A stretch of DNA of 64,000 bases from Desulfonatronum thiodismutans (GTDB lineage Bacteria; Desulfobacterota; Desulfovibrionia; Desulfovibrionales; Desulfonatronaceae), in the NCBI RefSeq assembly GCF_000717475.1, contig NZ_JPIK01000004.1, forward strand, positions 1 through 64,000, given 5' to 3'. The stretch's first letter is position 1. Every line of letters begins with the position of its first letter. Of the stretch, positions 43,031 through 53,536 are shown one piece after another. A model generated the notes under the pieces. The model searched no databases, was not told where the DNA came from, and saw only the letters and a list, made by a program, of their open reading frames with translations. A program made the position numbers and the translations under genes.

Positions 43031-43579
43031 TCAATCGCTCGGTTTACGGGCCACGATTCGGGCCATGGCCCGGTCCGGGTCGGTGAGGACGCCCTCGAAC
43101 CGATGCAGCACCTCCCAGTCCCTGAACCACTCCCCCAATTCTCCCGGCTTGAGCAGATGATCCGGGTTGCGTGGGGGGCCGAATTGGGGCTGGCCCACGG
43201 TGAAGGTCTCGTAGATCACATATCCGCCAGGGCGCACGGCCCGACGGATTTCCGGGATCAACGGCCTGTGCAGGTAGCGGAAGACCAGCACCGCGCCGAA
43301 CGTGTTTTCCGGCAACGGAGCTCTGTCCGCTGTCTCCAGGTCCGTCCACCACAACCTGATCCGCACCCCCTGGGCCCCGGCCTCCCTCCGCGCCCGCCGC
43401 AGGGCGGGCCGGGACCGGTCGCAGCAAATCACCTCCAGGCCGTGTCGGGCCGCGAATATCCCATTATGCCCATCTCCGCAGGCCTGATCCAGAACCGGCC
43501 CGGGGATATGATTCGGATCAAGCAGCCGCGCCCAGGACTGAAGCAGCTCGGATGGCCGGCTTTGCTGTTCATGACTCAT
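43031..43579 (-). CDS. Class I SAM-dependent methyltransferase (TehB-like)
   Basis: 182 residues. Motif I VLDQACGDGHNGIFAARHG, an acidic loop after ICCDRS and a TLETADRAPLP-like motif II region fit small class I methyltransferases related to tellurite-resistance TehB. Substrate unknown. Convergent with tmk. Confidence 0.82.
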   Translation of the reverse strand: MSHEQQSRPSELLQSWARLLDPNHIPGPVLDQACGDGHNGIFAARHGLEVICCDRSRPALRRARREAGAQGVRIRLWWTDLETADRAPLPENTFGAVLVFRYLHRPLIPEIRRAVRPGGYVIYETFTVGQPQFGPPRNPDHLLKPGELGEWFRDWEVLHRFEGVLTDPDRAMARIVARKPSD

Positions 43580-43744
43580 CGCACCTCCCTTTCTTCAACT
43601 CGTCGTTTTCCTGCATCGCGCTCAACCGCGAAATGTGTCGGATGTACCGGGCACTTCACCACGGAGCAACGAAGGACATACAACCATCTGCAAAATAACA
43701 AAATAATTTGATATTTTTGACAAATAATTTTTCTCGTCATTATC

Positions 43745-43772
43745 TTGACAGCCTCTTTCCCGTGTTTAGTTA
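43745..43772 (+). promoter_or_regulatory. Putative promoter of the hsp20 cluster
   Basis: TTGACA (43745-43750), a 16-nt spacer, TAGTTA (43767-43772), about 46 nt before the first hsp20 ATG, inside an AT-rich block. A second TTGACA-N18-TATCTT lies just upstream. No clear sigma-32 consensus or CIRCE operator is seen, so heat control is unproven. Confidence 0.45.
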
Positions 43773-43817
43773 GAGGACCGTAAGGCAACACTCATCTTGT
43801 ATAAGGAGGTATATAGC

Positions 43818-44234
43818 ATGGTTATCGACACGAGTCCCTTCTACGGCGGCATGGACAATTTCGACAGGGTCTTCAACGAGCTGTGGGGCCCTCTGAACAT
43901 CAGTCAACGCAGGGTCGCCTACCCTCCGCTGAACATCAGCGAGGACGCGGACGCTCTGTATGTACGCTGCGAAATTCCCGGGGTCAGCGTGGAGGACATC
44001 GACCTGACCTTTACGGATTCGACCCTGGTGATCAAGGGCGAGCGGAAGATCGAAAAAGGCAAGTACTTCCGTCAGGAACGCCCCACGGGAAATTTTCAGC
44101 GGGTGGTGAACATCAACGCCCCTGTGGACGTGGACAAGGTCAAGGCCGTGGCCAAGAACGGTCTGTTGGAAATCCGGCTGCCCAAGTCCGAGGACACCAA
44201 GCCCCGTAAGATTTCCATCGACATCATGAATTAG
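43818..44234 (+). CDS. Hsp20 small heat-shock protein (first of three)
   Basis: 138 residues with a strong AAGGAGG site 8 nt upstream. Alpha-crystallin domain at about 35-130, with YVRCEIPGVSVEDIDLTF and the C-terminal GLLEIRLPKSE strand. The extreme C-terminus lacks a clear I-x-I motif apart from ISIDI. Forms oligomers that hold unfolding proteins. Confidence 0.93.
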   Translation: MVIDTSPFYGGMDNFDRVFNELWGPLNISQRRVAYPPLNISEDADALYVRCEIPGVSVEDIDLTFTDSTLVIKGERKIEKGKYFRQERPTGNFQRVVNINAPVDVDKVKAVAKNGLLEIRLPKSEDTKPRKISIDIMN

Positions 44235-44250
44235 TCACAGGAGGAGAACC

Positions 44251-44619
44251 ATGAGCAAAGATATCGCCCAAACAGAGGCCAAGGGATTGCCGAGGATGAA
44301 GCCGGCCACCGACATCCTGGAAACCGGCGACGGATTCTTCATCTATGTGGATATGCCCGGGGTGCGCAAGGAGGATCTGGTCATCGACCTCTCGGACGAC
44401 GAACTGCGCATCGGCGGCAAGTCCGCCTACCATGGAGTAGCCAACGAGAACCGGATTCACGTGGAATTCGGCAATGTGGAATACACCCGGGCCTTCACCC
44501 TGTCGCACATCGTGGACCGAGAAAAGATCAAGGCAACCCTGAAGAACGGCGTTCTGGAGCTGCATCTGCCCAAGGCGGAGAAAGCCCTGCCCCGCAAGAT
44601 TCAGGTGGAGCTGGAATAA
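44251..44619 (+). CDS. Hsp20 small heat-shock protein (second of three)
   Basis: 122 residues, GGAGGAG site. Alpha-crystallin domain with FIYVDMPGVRKEDLVIDLSD and GVLELHLPKAE. The short N-terminal arm suggests smaller oligomers or hetero-oligomers with its neighbours (inference). 16 nt after the first gene. Confidence 0.93.
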   Translation: MSKDIAQTEAKGLPRMKPATDILETGDGFFIYVDMPGVRKEDLVIDLSDDELRIGGKSAYHGVANENRIHVEFGNVEYTRAFTLSHIVDREKIKATLKNGVLELHLPKAEKALPRKIQVELE

Positions 44620-44669
44620 CCTTGAACCAAAGCAAACGACGCTGATGATCGCATGAGGAGGTGTTTTCC

Positions 44670-45122
44670 ATGTTGAATCGCTTCTTTCCCGTGTTGCGAC
44701 CCAAAGGCAATGTCGAGAGTACGCGACAACCGGATTTGTTCAGCATGATGGAGCCGTTTTTCTCGTCTCCGTTTCCAGCCAGGGAATCATTTGGAAAAAT
44801 GATGCCCGCGGTGGACGTATCCGAAACCGAACAGGCCGTGCTGGTGAATGCCGAACTGCCGGGCTTGGGGGCTGAGGACGTGGAACTGCACGTTGAAAAC
44901 AACTATCTGGTTCTGCGCGGCGAGAAGAAAGAGGAACGAGAGGAGAAAAAGAAAAATGCCGTGCATCGCGAATGCTCCTACGGCAGATTCAGCCGCTCCA
45001 TCCCCTTGCCGACGGAAGTCCAGTCCGACAAGGTCACGGCCAAATTCAAGAACGGGGTGCTGAAGGTCACTCTGCCCAAAAGCGAAAAGGCCCGGACCAA
45101 GCGCATTTCCATCGAAAGCTGA
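44670..45122 (+). CDS. Hsp20 small heat-shock protein (third of three)
   Basis: 150 residues from the ATG 7 nt after an AGGAGGT site; a GTG inside the site is not used. Alpha-crystallin domain with LVNAELPGLGAEDVELHVEN, a Lys/Glu-rich insert near residue 90, and GVLKVTLPKSE. Its longer N-terminal arm and charged loop differ from the other two. A strong terminator follows. Confidence 0.93.
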   Translation: MLNRFFPVLRPKGNVESTRQPDLFSMMEPFFSSPFPARESFGKMMPAVDVSETEQAVLVNAELPGLGAEDVELHVENNYLVLRGEKKEEREEKKKNAVHRECSYGRFSRSIPLPTEVQSDKVTAKFKNGVLKVTLPKSEKARTKRISIES

Positions 45123-45149
45123 ACCGCTTTCCGCCCCTTTCAATCAACC

Positions 45150-45187
45150 AAAAAGCCCTCGCCGGGATTCCCCGGCGAGGGCTTTTT
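45150..45187 (+). terminator. Rho-independent terminator of the hsp20 cluster
   Basis: Stem AAGCCCTCGCCGG / CCGGCGAGGGCTT with T5 after it and A5 before it, 27 nt beyond the third hsp20 stop. It could work on both strands. Confidence 0.93.
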
Positions 45188-45212
45188 CTTTCGGCGCATC
45201 TTGAAAAATTAC

Positions 45213-45332
45213 CGTAGGGGCAGGCCTCGCGCCTGCCCTAGTTCTACGCAATTGCATGAAATGCCAGCCAGCATGCTCTGCTGCTCCGCGTTGTCACGCC
45301 CATCCAAGGCGGCCGCCAGGGCCGCCCCTACG
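45213..45332. repeat. GTAGGGGC...GCCCCTAC inverted-repeat element
   Basis: Arms 45213-45238 (CGTAGGGGCAGGCCTCGCGC and on) and 45308-45332 (ending GGGCCGCCCCTACG) are imperfect inverted repeats, each also self-complementary. The right arm supplies the TAG stop of the carbamate kinase gene. Elements with CGTAGGGGC ends are common intergenic repeats in many bacteria. Confidence 0.7.
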
Positions 45333-46332
45333 ACGATTGTCCGACCGAAAGCCGAGTCGGCCGATATGGGAAAATGCGCGTTCCGCCGCCGGACTCCAGG
45401 GCGTTCCTCAGGTTCTCCGGGCTGGTAATAACCACCTCCTTGCCTCCCTTGGCGAGAAAGTCGATGGCCGCCGCGATCTTCGGCCCCATGCTTCCGGGAG
45501 GGAAATGCCCCTGGGCCAGGTAGGTCCGCATCTCCTCCACCGTAACGTCGTCCAGGTCCATTTGATCCGGAGCCCCGTAGTTCAGGCTGACTTTGGGTAC
45601 GGCAGTGGAAACCACCAGCAGGTCCGCGCCCAGGGCCGTGGCCAGCAGGCCGGTGGCCAAATCCTTGTCGATGACTGCGGCCACTCCACGCAGCTCTCCG
45701 TCCTCGCCGCGAACCACAGGCACGCCTCCACCGCCCACGGCCACCACGTTGAAACCTTGCTCCAGCAAGGAGCGGATCACGGGCAGTTCAACGATCTCCA
45801 GCGGCCTGGGGCTGGGCACGACCCGCCGCCATCCCCGGCCCCGGTCCGGCTTGAGCACCCAGTGCGGATACTCCTCGCGCAAAACGGGCAGGTCCGCCTC
45901 TTGAAAAACCTCGCCCACGAACTTGTCCGGGTCGGCGAAGGCCGGGTCGTCCACGTCCACCAAAACCTGGGTGACCACGCTCACGGCCATGCCGCGGTTG
46001 GTCGCACCCAGGCCGCGACGGCGCAACTCGTTGGACAGGGCCTGCTGGATCTGCCAGCCGATGGCGCCCTGGGTGTCCGCCACGCAGGAAGGCAGCGGCA
46101 CGGGATGCATCCCGGCCACCTTCCGGGCGATCTCCGAACGCCGCAGGATAAAGCCCACCTGGGGACCGTTGCCGTGGGTGACGCAGACCTGGTGGCCCGC
46201 TTCGATGACGTCGGCGACGTGGCGCACGGTCTCCCGGATGGCCTCGTACTGATCCTCCACCGTGACCTTTTCCTTTTCGCTGATCAGCGAATTGCCGCCC
46301 ACGGCAATGACGACCAGATTGGAGTTGGGCAT
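45328..46332 (-). CDS. arcC: Carbamate kinase
   Basis: 334 residues. VVIAVGGNSL and THGNGPQVG near the start, VVAVGGGGVPVV and AVIDKDLATGLLA, typical of the amino-acid-kinase-fold carbamate kinases. Normally makes ATP from carbamoyl phosphate and ADP. No arcA or arcB is near, so the gene is an orphan, perhaps in purine/allantoin or carbamoyl-phosphate handling. The C-terminus ends inside repeat DNA. Confidence 0.92.
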   Translation of the reverse strand: MPNSNLVVIAVGGNSLISEKEKVTVEDQYEAIRETVRHVADVIEAGHQVCVTHGNGPQVGFILRRSEIARKVAGMHPVPLPSCVADTQGAIGWQIQQALSNELRRRGLGATNRGMAVSVVTQVLVDVDDPAFADPDKFVGEVFQEADLPVLREEYPHWVLKPDRGRGWRRVVPSPRPLEIVELPVIRSLLEQGFNVVAVGGGGVPVVRGEDGELRGVAAVIDKDLATGLLATALGADLLVVSTAVPKVSLNYGAPDQMDLDDVTVEEMRTYLAQGHFPPGSMGPKIAAAIDFLAKGGKEVVITSPENLRNALESGGGTRIFPYRPTRLSVGQSS

Positions 46333-46390
46333 GATTTCGATTCTCTTAACTTTTGAACAGGATGAAGGATTGCGAACAGTGTCTCACACC

Positions 46391-47683
46391 TCAAACCAGC
46401 GGCCGAACCAGGACCTCGGTTCCGGCGGTGAACCCTTCCCGGTTCTCCGGAATCTCCATCAGCCCCTGGGCCTGGAGCAGGGTTTTCAGCAGGCCGGATT
46501 TGCCCAGGACCGGAGTGGCCGTGAGGCCGCCGTCCGCGACCCGGCTCAGGGCGACCCGGACAAAGTCGGTGCGGCCCTGCCGGGAGGCCACGTTCCGGGA
46601 CAGGCGGGCCGGAACTGTCTCCAGGGGGCCGAGGTCGAAGGCGTGATCCAGGCCCTGGAGATGGGCCAGGAAGGGCAGGACCAGGACCTGCATCACCACC
46701 TGGGCGCTGGCCACCTGGCCGGGCAGGCCGAGAACCGCCTTGAAACCGGAATCCGTTTCCGTCCGGGCCAGAATCGTCGGCTTGCCGGGACTCATGGCCA
46801 CGCCGTGGGCCAGGATCTCCCCGCCGGGCAGCCGTTCCAGGGCTTCCAGGGAGTGATCCCTGGTTCCCACGGAGCTGCCTCCGGAAACCAGAACCACGTC
46901 ACACTCCTTCAGCCCCTTTTCCAAAGCCGCGGCCAGGGCTTGCAGGTCGTCCCGGACCAGCCCGAGGCGCACGGCCCTGGCTCCGGCGGCCTGGGTCAGG
47001 GCCGCGAGAGTATGTGAATTGACGTCCCGGACCAGCCCGGGCCGCACCGGCTGGTCCACGGCCACCACCTCGTCGCCGGTGGACAGGATGCCTACGGTGA
47101 CCGGGGCATGGACCCGGACCCGCGAATATCCCAGGGCCGCCAGCAGGCCGATCCTGGCCCCGTCCAGGCGCGTACCGGGCTGAAGCAGCGTCTCTCCGGC
47201 CTGGACGTCCTCGCCGCGGAGCATCACGTTGTCCCAGGGGGACAGGGTTTTGTGGACCTCAATGGTCGCGCCGCCCAACCCGCCCACGGAAACCGATGTT
47301 CCTTGCCCCCCCATCTCCAGGGTCTGCTCGACCATGACCACGGCGTCCGCGCCCTGGGGCAGACACCCGCCGGTGGTGATCCGGGCGCAGGTTCCCGGTT
47401 CCAAGACGACGTCGGACGGGGTCTCGATGGCCACGGTAAGGGCCAGGTCCAGATACGTCGGGTTGGACTCGGAGGCTCCGAAGGTGTCCGCGGCCCGCAC
47501 CGCGTAACCGTCCACGCAGGAGCGGTGCATCAAGGGCAGATCCTCGGCCGCGACCACGGGCTCGGCCAGGACCATGCCGAAGGCTTCGGCGATTTCCCGT
47601 TCCAGGGTCGCGGTGCGGGGAAAAGTCTTCAGGGCCTCGACGAACCGGGAGATGGAAACGACCTGAAAAAATGACTCCTTCAT
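46391..47683 (-). CDS. moeA: Molybdopterin molybdenumtransferase
   Basis: 430 residues. MHRSCVDGYAVRAAD, ITTGGCLPQGADAVVMVEQT, GILSTGDEV and SGGSSVGTRDH mark MoeA. It inserts molybdenum or tungsten into adenylated molybdopterin. The start overlaps the mobB stop (ATGA), so the two are coupled. Supports molybdo- or tungsto-enzymes such as formate dehydrogenases. Confidence 0.95.
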   Translation of the reverse strand: MKESFFQVVSISRFVEALKTFPRTATLEREIAEAFGMVLAEPVVAAEDLPLMHRSCVDGYAVRAADTFGASESNPTYLDLALTVAIETPSDVVLEPGTCARITTGGCLPQGADAVVMVEQTLEMGGQGTSVSVGGLGGATIEVHKTLSPWDNVMLRGEDVQAGETLLQPGTRLDGARIGLLAALGYSRVRVHAPVTVGILSTGDEVVAVDQPVRPGLVRDVNSHTLAALTQAAGARAVRLGLVRDDLQALAAALEKGLKECDVVLVSGGSSVGTRDHSLEALERLPGGEILAHGVAMSPGKPTILARTETDSGFKAVLGLPGQVASAQVVMQVLVLPFLAHLQGLDHAFDLGPLETVPARLSRNVASRQGRTDFVRVALSRVADGGLTATPVLGKSGLLKTLLQAQGLMEIPENREGFTAGTEVLVRPLV

Positions 47684-48417
47684 GACGCCCCTCCGGATGC
47701 CGGGCCGAGATGAACGTCAATGGCCCCGGGTGCGTAGCCCTTAAGCTGACACAACATGCCACGCAGGGTTGAGGCCATGATCCTGGCCACGAACGGATTC
47801 ATGCCCAAGGGAACGCCGTTGACGCGCACGGCAAAGGCGTCCTCAACTGCCTTGCAATCCTCGGGAACGGCCCTTCCGGCCACCACGTCCCGGGCCAGCC
47901 CCCCGCAGTCCTCTCGCCCGCAAGCCCCGCAATTCAGCGCCGGAAATAAAAAACCGCGCTGCAGCACCAAATCCGCGACCTCCTCCACGGCTGCGCAGAC
48001 AGGCAGGCCCGTCGTCCTCTCTTGCTCCCAGGCGGCCAGGGCCAGGCCGTCGGCCAAGGCGGCGGGATCGTCCGCGGAACCGGGCTCGGTTCGCGGCAAA
48101 ATGATCCGGGGCAGGAAGGTCAGCTTCTTGCCGCCTTCCACCAGGAGTATGTCCGCGTCCAGCAGGGACCAGGCGGCCGTCACCGGCATGGCCTGGGGCA
48201 GCACGACCATGGTCTGGTCCGGATTGATCCCGGCTACGGGACATCCGGTCCCGGCCAGTTTGTCCGTATCCGTCCCGCCCAGATCAAAAGGATGATGGCT
48301 GCTTTTGATGATCCCCACCCGGTGCCCCTGGTCGCGCAAATATTTGGCCACCTGGGTCACCAAGGTTGTTTTGCCGGATTTATGAAAACCGACGAAGCCC
48401 ATGGCTCGCGTGGTCAT
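47680..48417 (-). CDS. mobB: MobB with C-terminal Cys-rich (PF04060-like Fe-S) domain
   Basis: 245 residues from the ATG 8 nt after AAAGGAG. The N-terminal MobB P-loop GFHKSGKTTLV and GIIKSSHHPFDLGGTDTD bind GTP in guanylation of molybdopterin. Residues 155-195 form an extra module CGACGREDCGGLARDVVAG with Cys163, 166, 171 and 188, the C-x2-C-x4-C-x16-C pattern of PF04060 four-cysteine Fe-S domains (RnfB, CO-dehydrogenase proteins). E. coli MobB (about 175 residues) lacks it. Suggests redox control or partner docking (inference). Confidence 0.88.
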   Translation of the reverse strand: MTTRAMGFVGFHKSGKTTLVTQVAKYLRDQGHRVGIIKSSHHPFDLGGTDTDKLAGTGCPVAGINPDQTMVVLPQAMPVTAAWSLLDADILLVEGGKKLTFLPRIILPRTEPGSADDPAALADGLALAAWEQERTTGLPVCAAVEEVADLVLQRGFLFPALNCGACGREDCGGLARDVVAGRAVPEDCKAVEDAFAVRVNGVPLGMNPFVARIMASTLRGMLCQLKGYAPGAIDVHLGPASGGAS

Positions 48418-48546
48418 GCTGGCGTCTCCTTTGGTTTGTCCCTTTTCTGCTATTCCTTGATGCGCTTGCATTCGTCGAGGATAACAGAAACGATTTCTCG
48501 GGCAAAGGAGCCAATGGCTGGCAGATGAGTTCTCAACCCCGCTATC

Positions 48547-48677
48547 TGAATCGAAATCGAAATCGAAATCGTGATCGAAATCGAATGTCAGTCAAGAAGA
48601 TGGTCTAACCGAAGTAAGTTACACGGGATTATCCAATTCCGATTTCGATTTCGATTGCGATTGCGATTGCGATTTCC
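48547..48677. repeat. Hexanucleotide inverted tracts in the mobB-hisS gap
   Basis: The 436-nt gap 48418-48853 has no gene. It contains (CGAAAT)n-type repeats at 48547-48587 and the inverse (GATTTC/GATTGC)n at 48635-48677. The two can pair into a hairpin of about 40 bp with mismatches. It lies between divergent promoters (mobB and hisS). A related element is at 62441-62526. Confidence 0.8.
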
Positions 48678-48853
48678 AAGAGAGCGGGTTTGCTCTGCAA
48701 GTCGATTGACGCGTTTTTGACAGGCTACCTTGATTGCGCTAAAAAATTCAGTTTCGCTTTTTGAGATGCTGGTGACGGGTTCGGGCAAGGACCGCCCATC
48801 ACTCCAGGCCCATTGGCCTGCTTTTGTTGTCCCCACCCCTCAAGGAAACACAA

Positions 48854-50116
48854 ATGACCATGATACAAAGCGGCAAAGGATTCGTGGACCTTTTTCCGCC
48901 GAAAAGCGATCTGTTCACCTCCATAGAGGCCACGGCCCGGGACGTGTTCGCCGGGTATGGCTGCCGGGAATTGCGTACGCCGATCATCGAGTACACGGAA
49001 CTCTTCGTGCGGGGCATCGGCGACGAGACAGACGTGGTCCAGAAAGAAATGTACTCCTTTCCGGACCGCAAGGGCCGCTCCATGACGCTGCGGCCCGAGG
49101 CCACCGCCGGAGTGCTGCGGGCCTGCATCCAGCACAAGCTGCTGCGCCAGGACGAGGTGCTCAAGTTCTTTACCCTGGGCCCCATGTTCCGCTACGAGCG
49201 CCCGCAGATGGGCCGCCAGCGCCAGTTTCATCAGATCAACGTCGAAATACTGGGATCAGCCTCCCACCTCGTGGACGTGGACATGCTGTTCATGCTCCAC
49301 CGCTTTCTCTCGGAAATCGGCCTGACCGGCCTGGAGTACCAGCTCAACAGCCTGGGCTGCGCCGCCTGCCGACCGACGTTCAGAGCCGCCCTGGAGGACT
49401 ATCTCCGGGACGTGGACCAGACGGGCCTGTGTGAGGACTGCCGGCGGCGGATGACCACCAATCCCCTGCGCGTGCTGGACTGCAAGGTTCCCGGATGCAA
49501 GGCCTTGACCACGGGCGCGCCGGTGATCACGGATCATAACTGCGACTCCTGCCGGGTGCATTTTGACGCCGTGACGGACCTGCTGGGCCGCTCCCGGCTC
49601 CAGGTCACGCTCAATCCCCTGCTGGTCCGCGGCCTGGATTACTACCAGCGCACGACCTTCGAAGTGGTCTCCACGAGCATCGGTGCCCAGTCCTCGGTGG
49701 CCGGGGGCGGTCGCTACGACGGCTTGGTCAAACAGCTCGGCGGCCCGGACGTGCCGGGCATCGGCTTTGCCTGCGGTCTGGAACGTCTGGCCATGCTGGC
49801 CCCCGAGCAGCCGGATCCCGGGGTGGACGTGTACATTGCCGTGCATGCCGAACCCCTTCTGGAAAAAGCCCTGGAGATCGCCCAGGTTCTGCGCGGCCAA
49901 CGCTTTTCCGTGGAGTTCCCCTACGCCTTCCGCAGCCTGAAAAGCCAGATGCGCTCCGCGAACAAGGCCGGGGCCCGCTTCGCGCTGATGCTTGATCCGG
50001 ATGGAGCGGCCCAGTGCACCGTAGCGGTCAAGGACATGCGCGACGGTGAACAGTTCGTCCTGTCCGAAGCGGATTTGCCCTCACAATTGCTGAGCCGGAT
50101 GGCGGGCGGCGCGTAG
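48854..50116 (+). CDS. hisS: Histidine-tRNA ligase
   Basis: 420 residues, AAGGA site. Class II motif 1 region with GYGCRELRTPIIEYTELF, motif 2 FRYERPQMGRQRQFHQINVE, HisA motif LVRGLDYYQRTTFE and motif 3 GIGFACGLERL. A CxxC pair set (GCAACR, CEDCR, CDSCR) in the insertion domain may bind zinc. First of the hisS-aspS-def-fmt-DUF116-rsmB-like run. Confidence 0.97.
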   Translation: MTMIQSGKGFVDLFPPKSDLFTSIEATARDVFAGYGCRELRTPIIEYTELFVRGIGDETDVVQKEMYSFPDRKGRSMTLRPEATAGVLRACIQHKLLRQDEVLKFFTLGPMFRYERPQMGRQRQFHQINVEILGSASHLVDVDMLFMLHRFLSEIGLTGLEYQLNSLGCAACRPTFRAALEDYLRDVDQTGLCEDCRRRMTTNPLRVLDCKVPGCKALTTGAPVITDHNCDSCRVHFDAVTDLLGRSRLQVTLNPLLVRGLDYYQRTTFEVVSTSIGAQSSVAGGGRYDGLVKQLGGPDVPGIGFACGLERLAMLAPEQPDPGVDVYIAVHAEPLLEKALEIAQVLRGQRFSVEFPYAFRSLKSQMRSANKAGARFALMLDPDGAAQCTVAVKDMRDGEQFVLSEADLPSQLLSRMAGGA

Positions 50117-50162
50117 CCGACAACTTTACTGACACATCATCTTTCGTAAGGATTTTCTTCCC

Positions 50163-51962
<1,800 letters not shown>

Positions 51963-51971
51963 GTTCGGCTG

Positions 51972-52475
51972 ATGATTCGCCCCGTACTGACGTATCCTGA
52001 CCCGATTCTGGCCAAGACCGCGGCCGAAATCGAGACCGTCACCCCGGAAATTTGCCAACTGGCCGAGGACATGCTGGAGACCATGTACCACAAGGAAGGG
52101 CTCGGCCTGGCCGCCCCCCAGGTGGGCGAGTCCTGCCGATTGATCGTGGTGGACACGACCGGCCCGGAAAGGCGCGAGGAGCCGCTGGTTTTCGTCAACC
52201 CCCGGATCGTGGAGACCCAGGGCCGGGTGGAATCCAGCGAAGGCTGCCTGAGCGTGATGAACTACCGGAGCAAGGTCCAGCGGGCCGAGCGCGTCCGGTT
52301 GCAGGCCCTGAACCTGGAGGGCCAACCCGTTGAGATGGAGGTGGACGGCATGCTGGCCATCTGCCTCCAACACGAACTGGACCACCTGGACGGCGTGCTT
52401 TTCATCGACAAGATCAGCCGTCTGAAACGCTCGCTCTACGAGCAGAAGTTGAAAAAATGGCTCAAGAAACGCTGA
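51972..52475 (+). CDS. def: Peptide deformylase
   Basis: 167 residues. The three motifs are complete: GLGLAAPQVG, EGCLS (metal Cys) and HELDH (two metal His and catalytic Glu). Removes formyl groups from new proteins. Coupled to fmt, which starts inside its end. Confidence 0.97.
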   Translation: MIRPVLTYPDPILAKTAAEIETVTPEICQLAEDMLETMYHKEGLGLAAPQVGESCRLIVVDTTGPERREEPLVFVNPRIVETQGRVESSEGCLSVMNYRSKVQRAERVRLQALNLEGQPVEMEVDGMLAICLQHELDHLDGVLFIDKISRLKRSLYEQKLKKWLKKR

Positions 52476-53536
52476 CGCCCCTCACCATTCCATCCTCCGT
52501 GATGGCACCCGATTCCGACGACCCATTGCGGGTGGTGTATTTCGGCACCCCGCCCTTTGCCGCCCGAATATTGAACGACTTGAGCACGGATCAACAACTC
52601 CGCATTCTGGCCGTGGTCACCCAGCCGGACCGTCCCTGCGGCCGGGGCCGGGCCTGCAAACCGTCAGCGGTCAAGGAGCTGGCCCTGACCAAGGGTTATC
52701 CGGTGATCCAACCGGAGACGCTCAAGTATCCGGCCATGGTCGCCGAATTGGAAGCCTTTCAGGCGGACTTCTTCATCGTCGCGGCCTACGGGCTGATTTT
52801 TCCCGAAACGGTGCTGGGTCTGCCCAAACACGGCTGCCTGAACGTGCACGCCTCCCTGCTGCCGCGCTATCGGGGTGCCTCGCCCATCCAGGCCGCGCTG
52901 CTGGCCGGAGACCCGGTCACCGGGATCACCATCATGCGCATGGCCAAAGGCATGGATACCGGGCCGATCCTCCTGCAGCGGGCCATGGGCGTGGACATCA
53001 ACGACACGGCTCAGACCCTGCATGACACTTTGGCCGCCCAAGGCGGCAGGCTGCTGCTGGAAACCCTGAACCGGCACCGGGCCGGCACGCTGATCGCCGT
53101 GGAGCAGGATCACTCCCTGGCCACGTATGCACCCCGACTGACCAAGAACATGGGGCTGATCGACTGGGACCAACCGGCCCGAACCGTGCATAACCACATC
53201 CGGGCCATGCACCCCTGGCCAGGAGCCTACTTTTTTTTGCCTGGGGAAAACCAGACCAAACGCAAGGTCGCCGTACATCCCGGCCAGATTGGCGAGCCGC
53301 TTGAGGGCGACAAGCCTGCTCCCGGCTCGTTCATCGGCATGCAGGACGACATGCTGACCATCGCCTGCCGGGACAAGGCCTATCTGGTCCGCCATTTCCA
53401 TCCGTCCGACGCCAAGCGCATGGACGCTCAGGCTTTTCGCTGCGGCTATCTGCGCCAATTCCGTCCGGGTGACAACCTTTGCCTGGGGCCGGACGAGCCG
53501 GACGGGTCGGACGGGCCCCCACCCGAGGAATCCTGA
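52457..53536 (+). CDS. fmt: Methionyl-tRNA formyltransferase
   Basis: 359 residues. VVYFGTPPFAARIL near the N-terminus, the formyl-binding loop HASLLPRYRGASPIQ and THE-like ITIMRMAKGMDTGPI. The ATG at 52457 overlaps def by 19 nt; an ATG at 52502 would give a more usual short N-terminus. Neither has a good ribosome-binding site. Its stop codon overlaps the DUF116 start (TGATG). Confidence 0.94.
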   Translation: MAQETLTPLTIPSSVMAPDSDDPLRVVYFGTPPFAARILNDLSTDQQLRILAVVTQPDRPCGRGRACKPSAVKELALTKGYPVIQPETLKYPAMVAELEAFQADFFIVAAYGLIFPETVLGLPKHGCLNVHASLLPRYRGASPIQAALLAGDPVTGITIMRMAKGMDTGPILLQRAMGVDINDTAQTLHDTLAAQGGRLLLETLNRHRAGTLIAVEQDHSLATYAPRLTKNMGLIDWDQPARTVHNHIRAMHPWPGAYFFLPGENQTKRKVAVHPGQIGEPLEGDKPAPGSFIGMQDDMLTIACRDKAYLVRHFHPSDAKRMDAQAFRCGYLRQFRPGDNLCLGPDEPDGSDGPPPEES

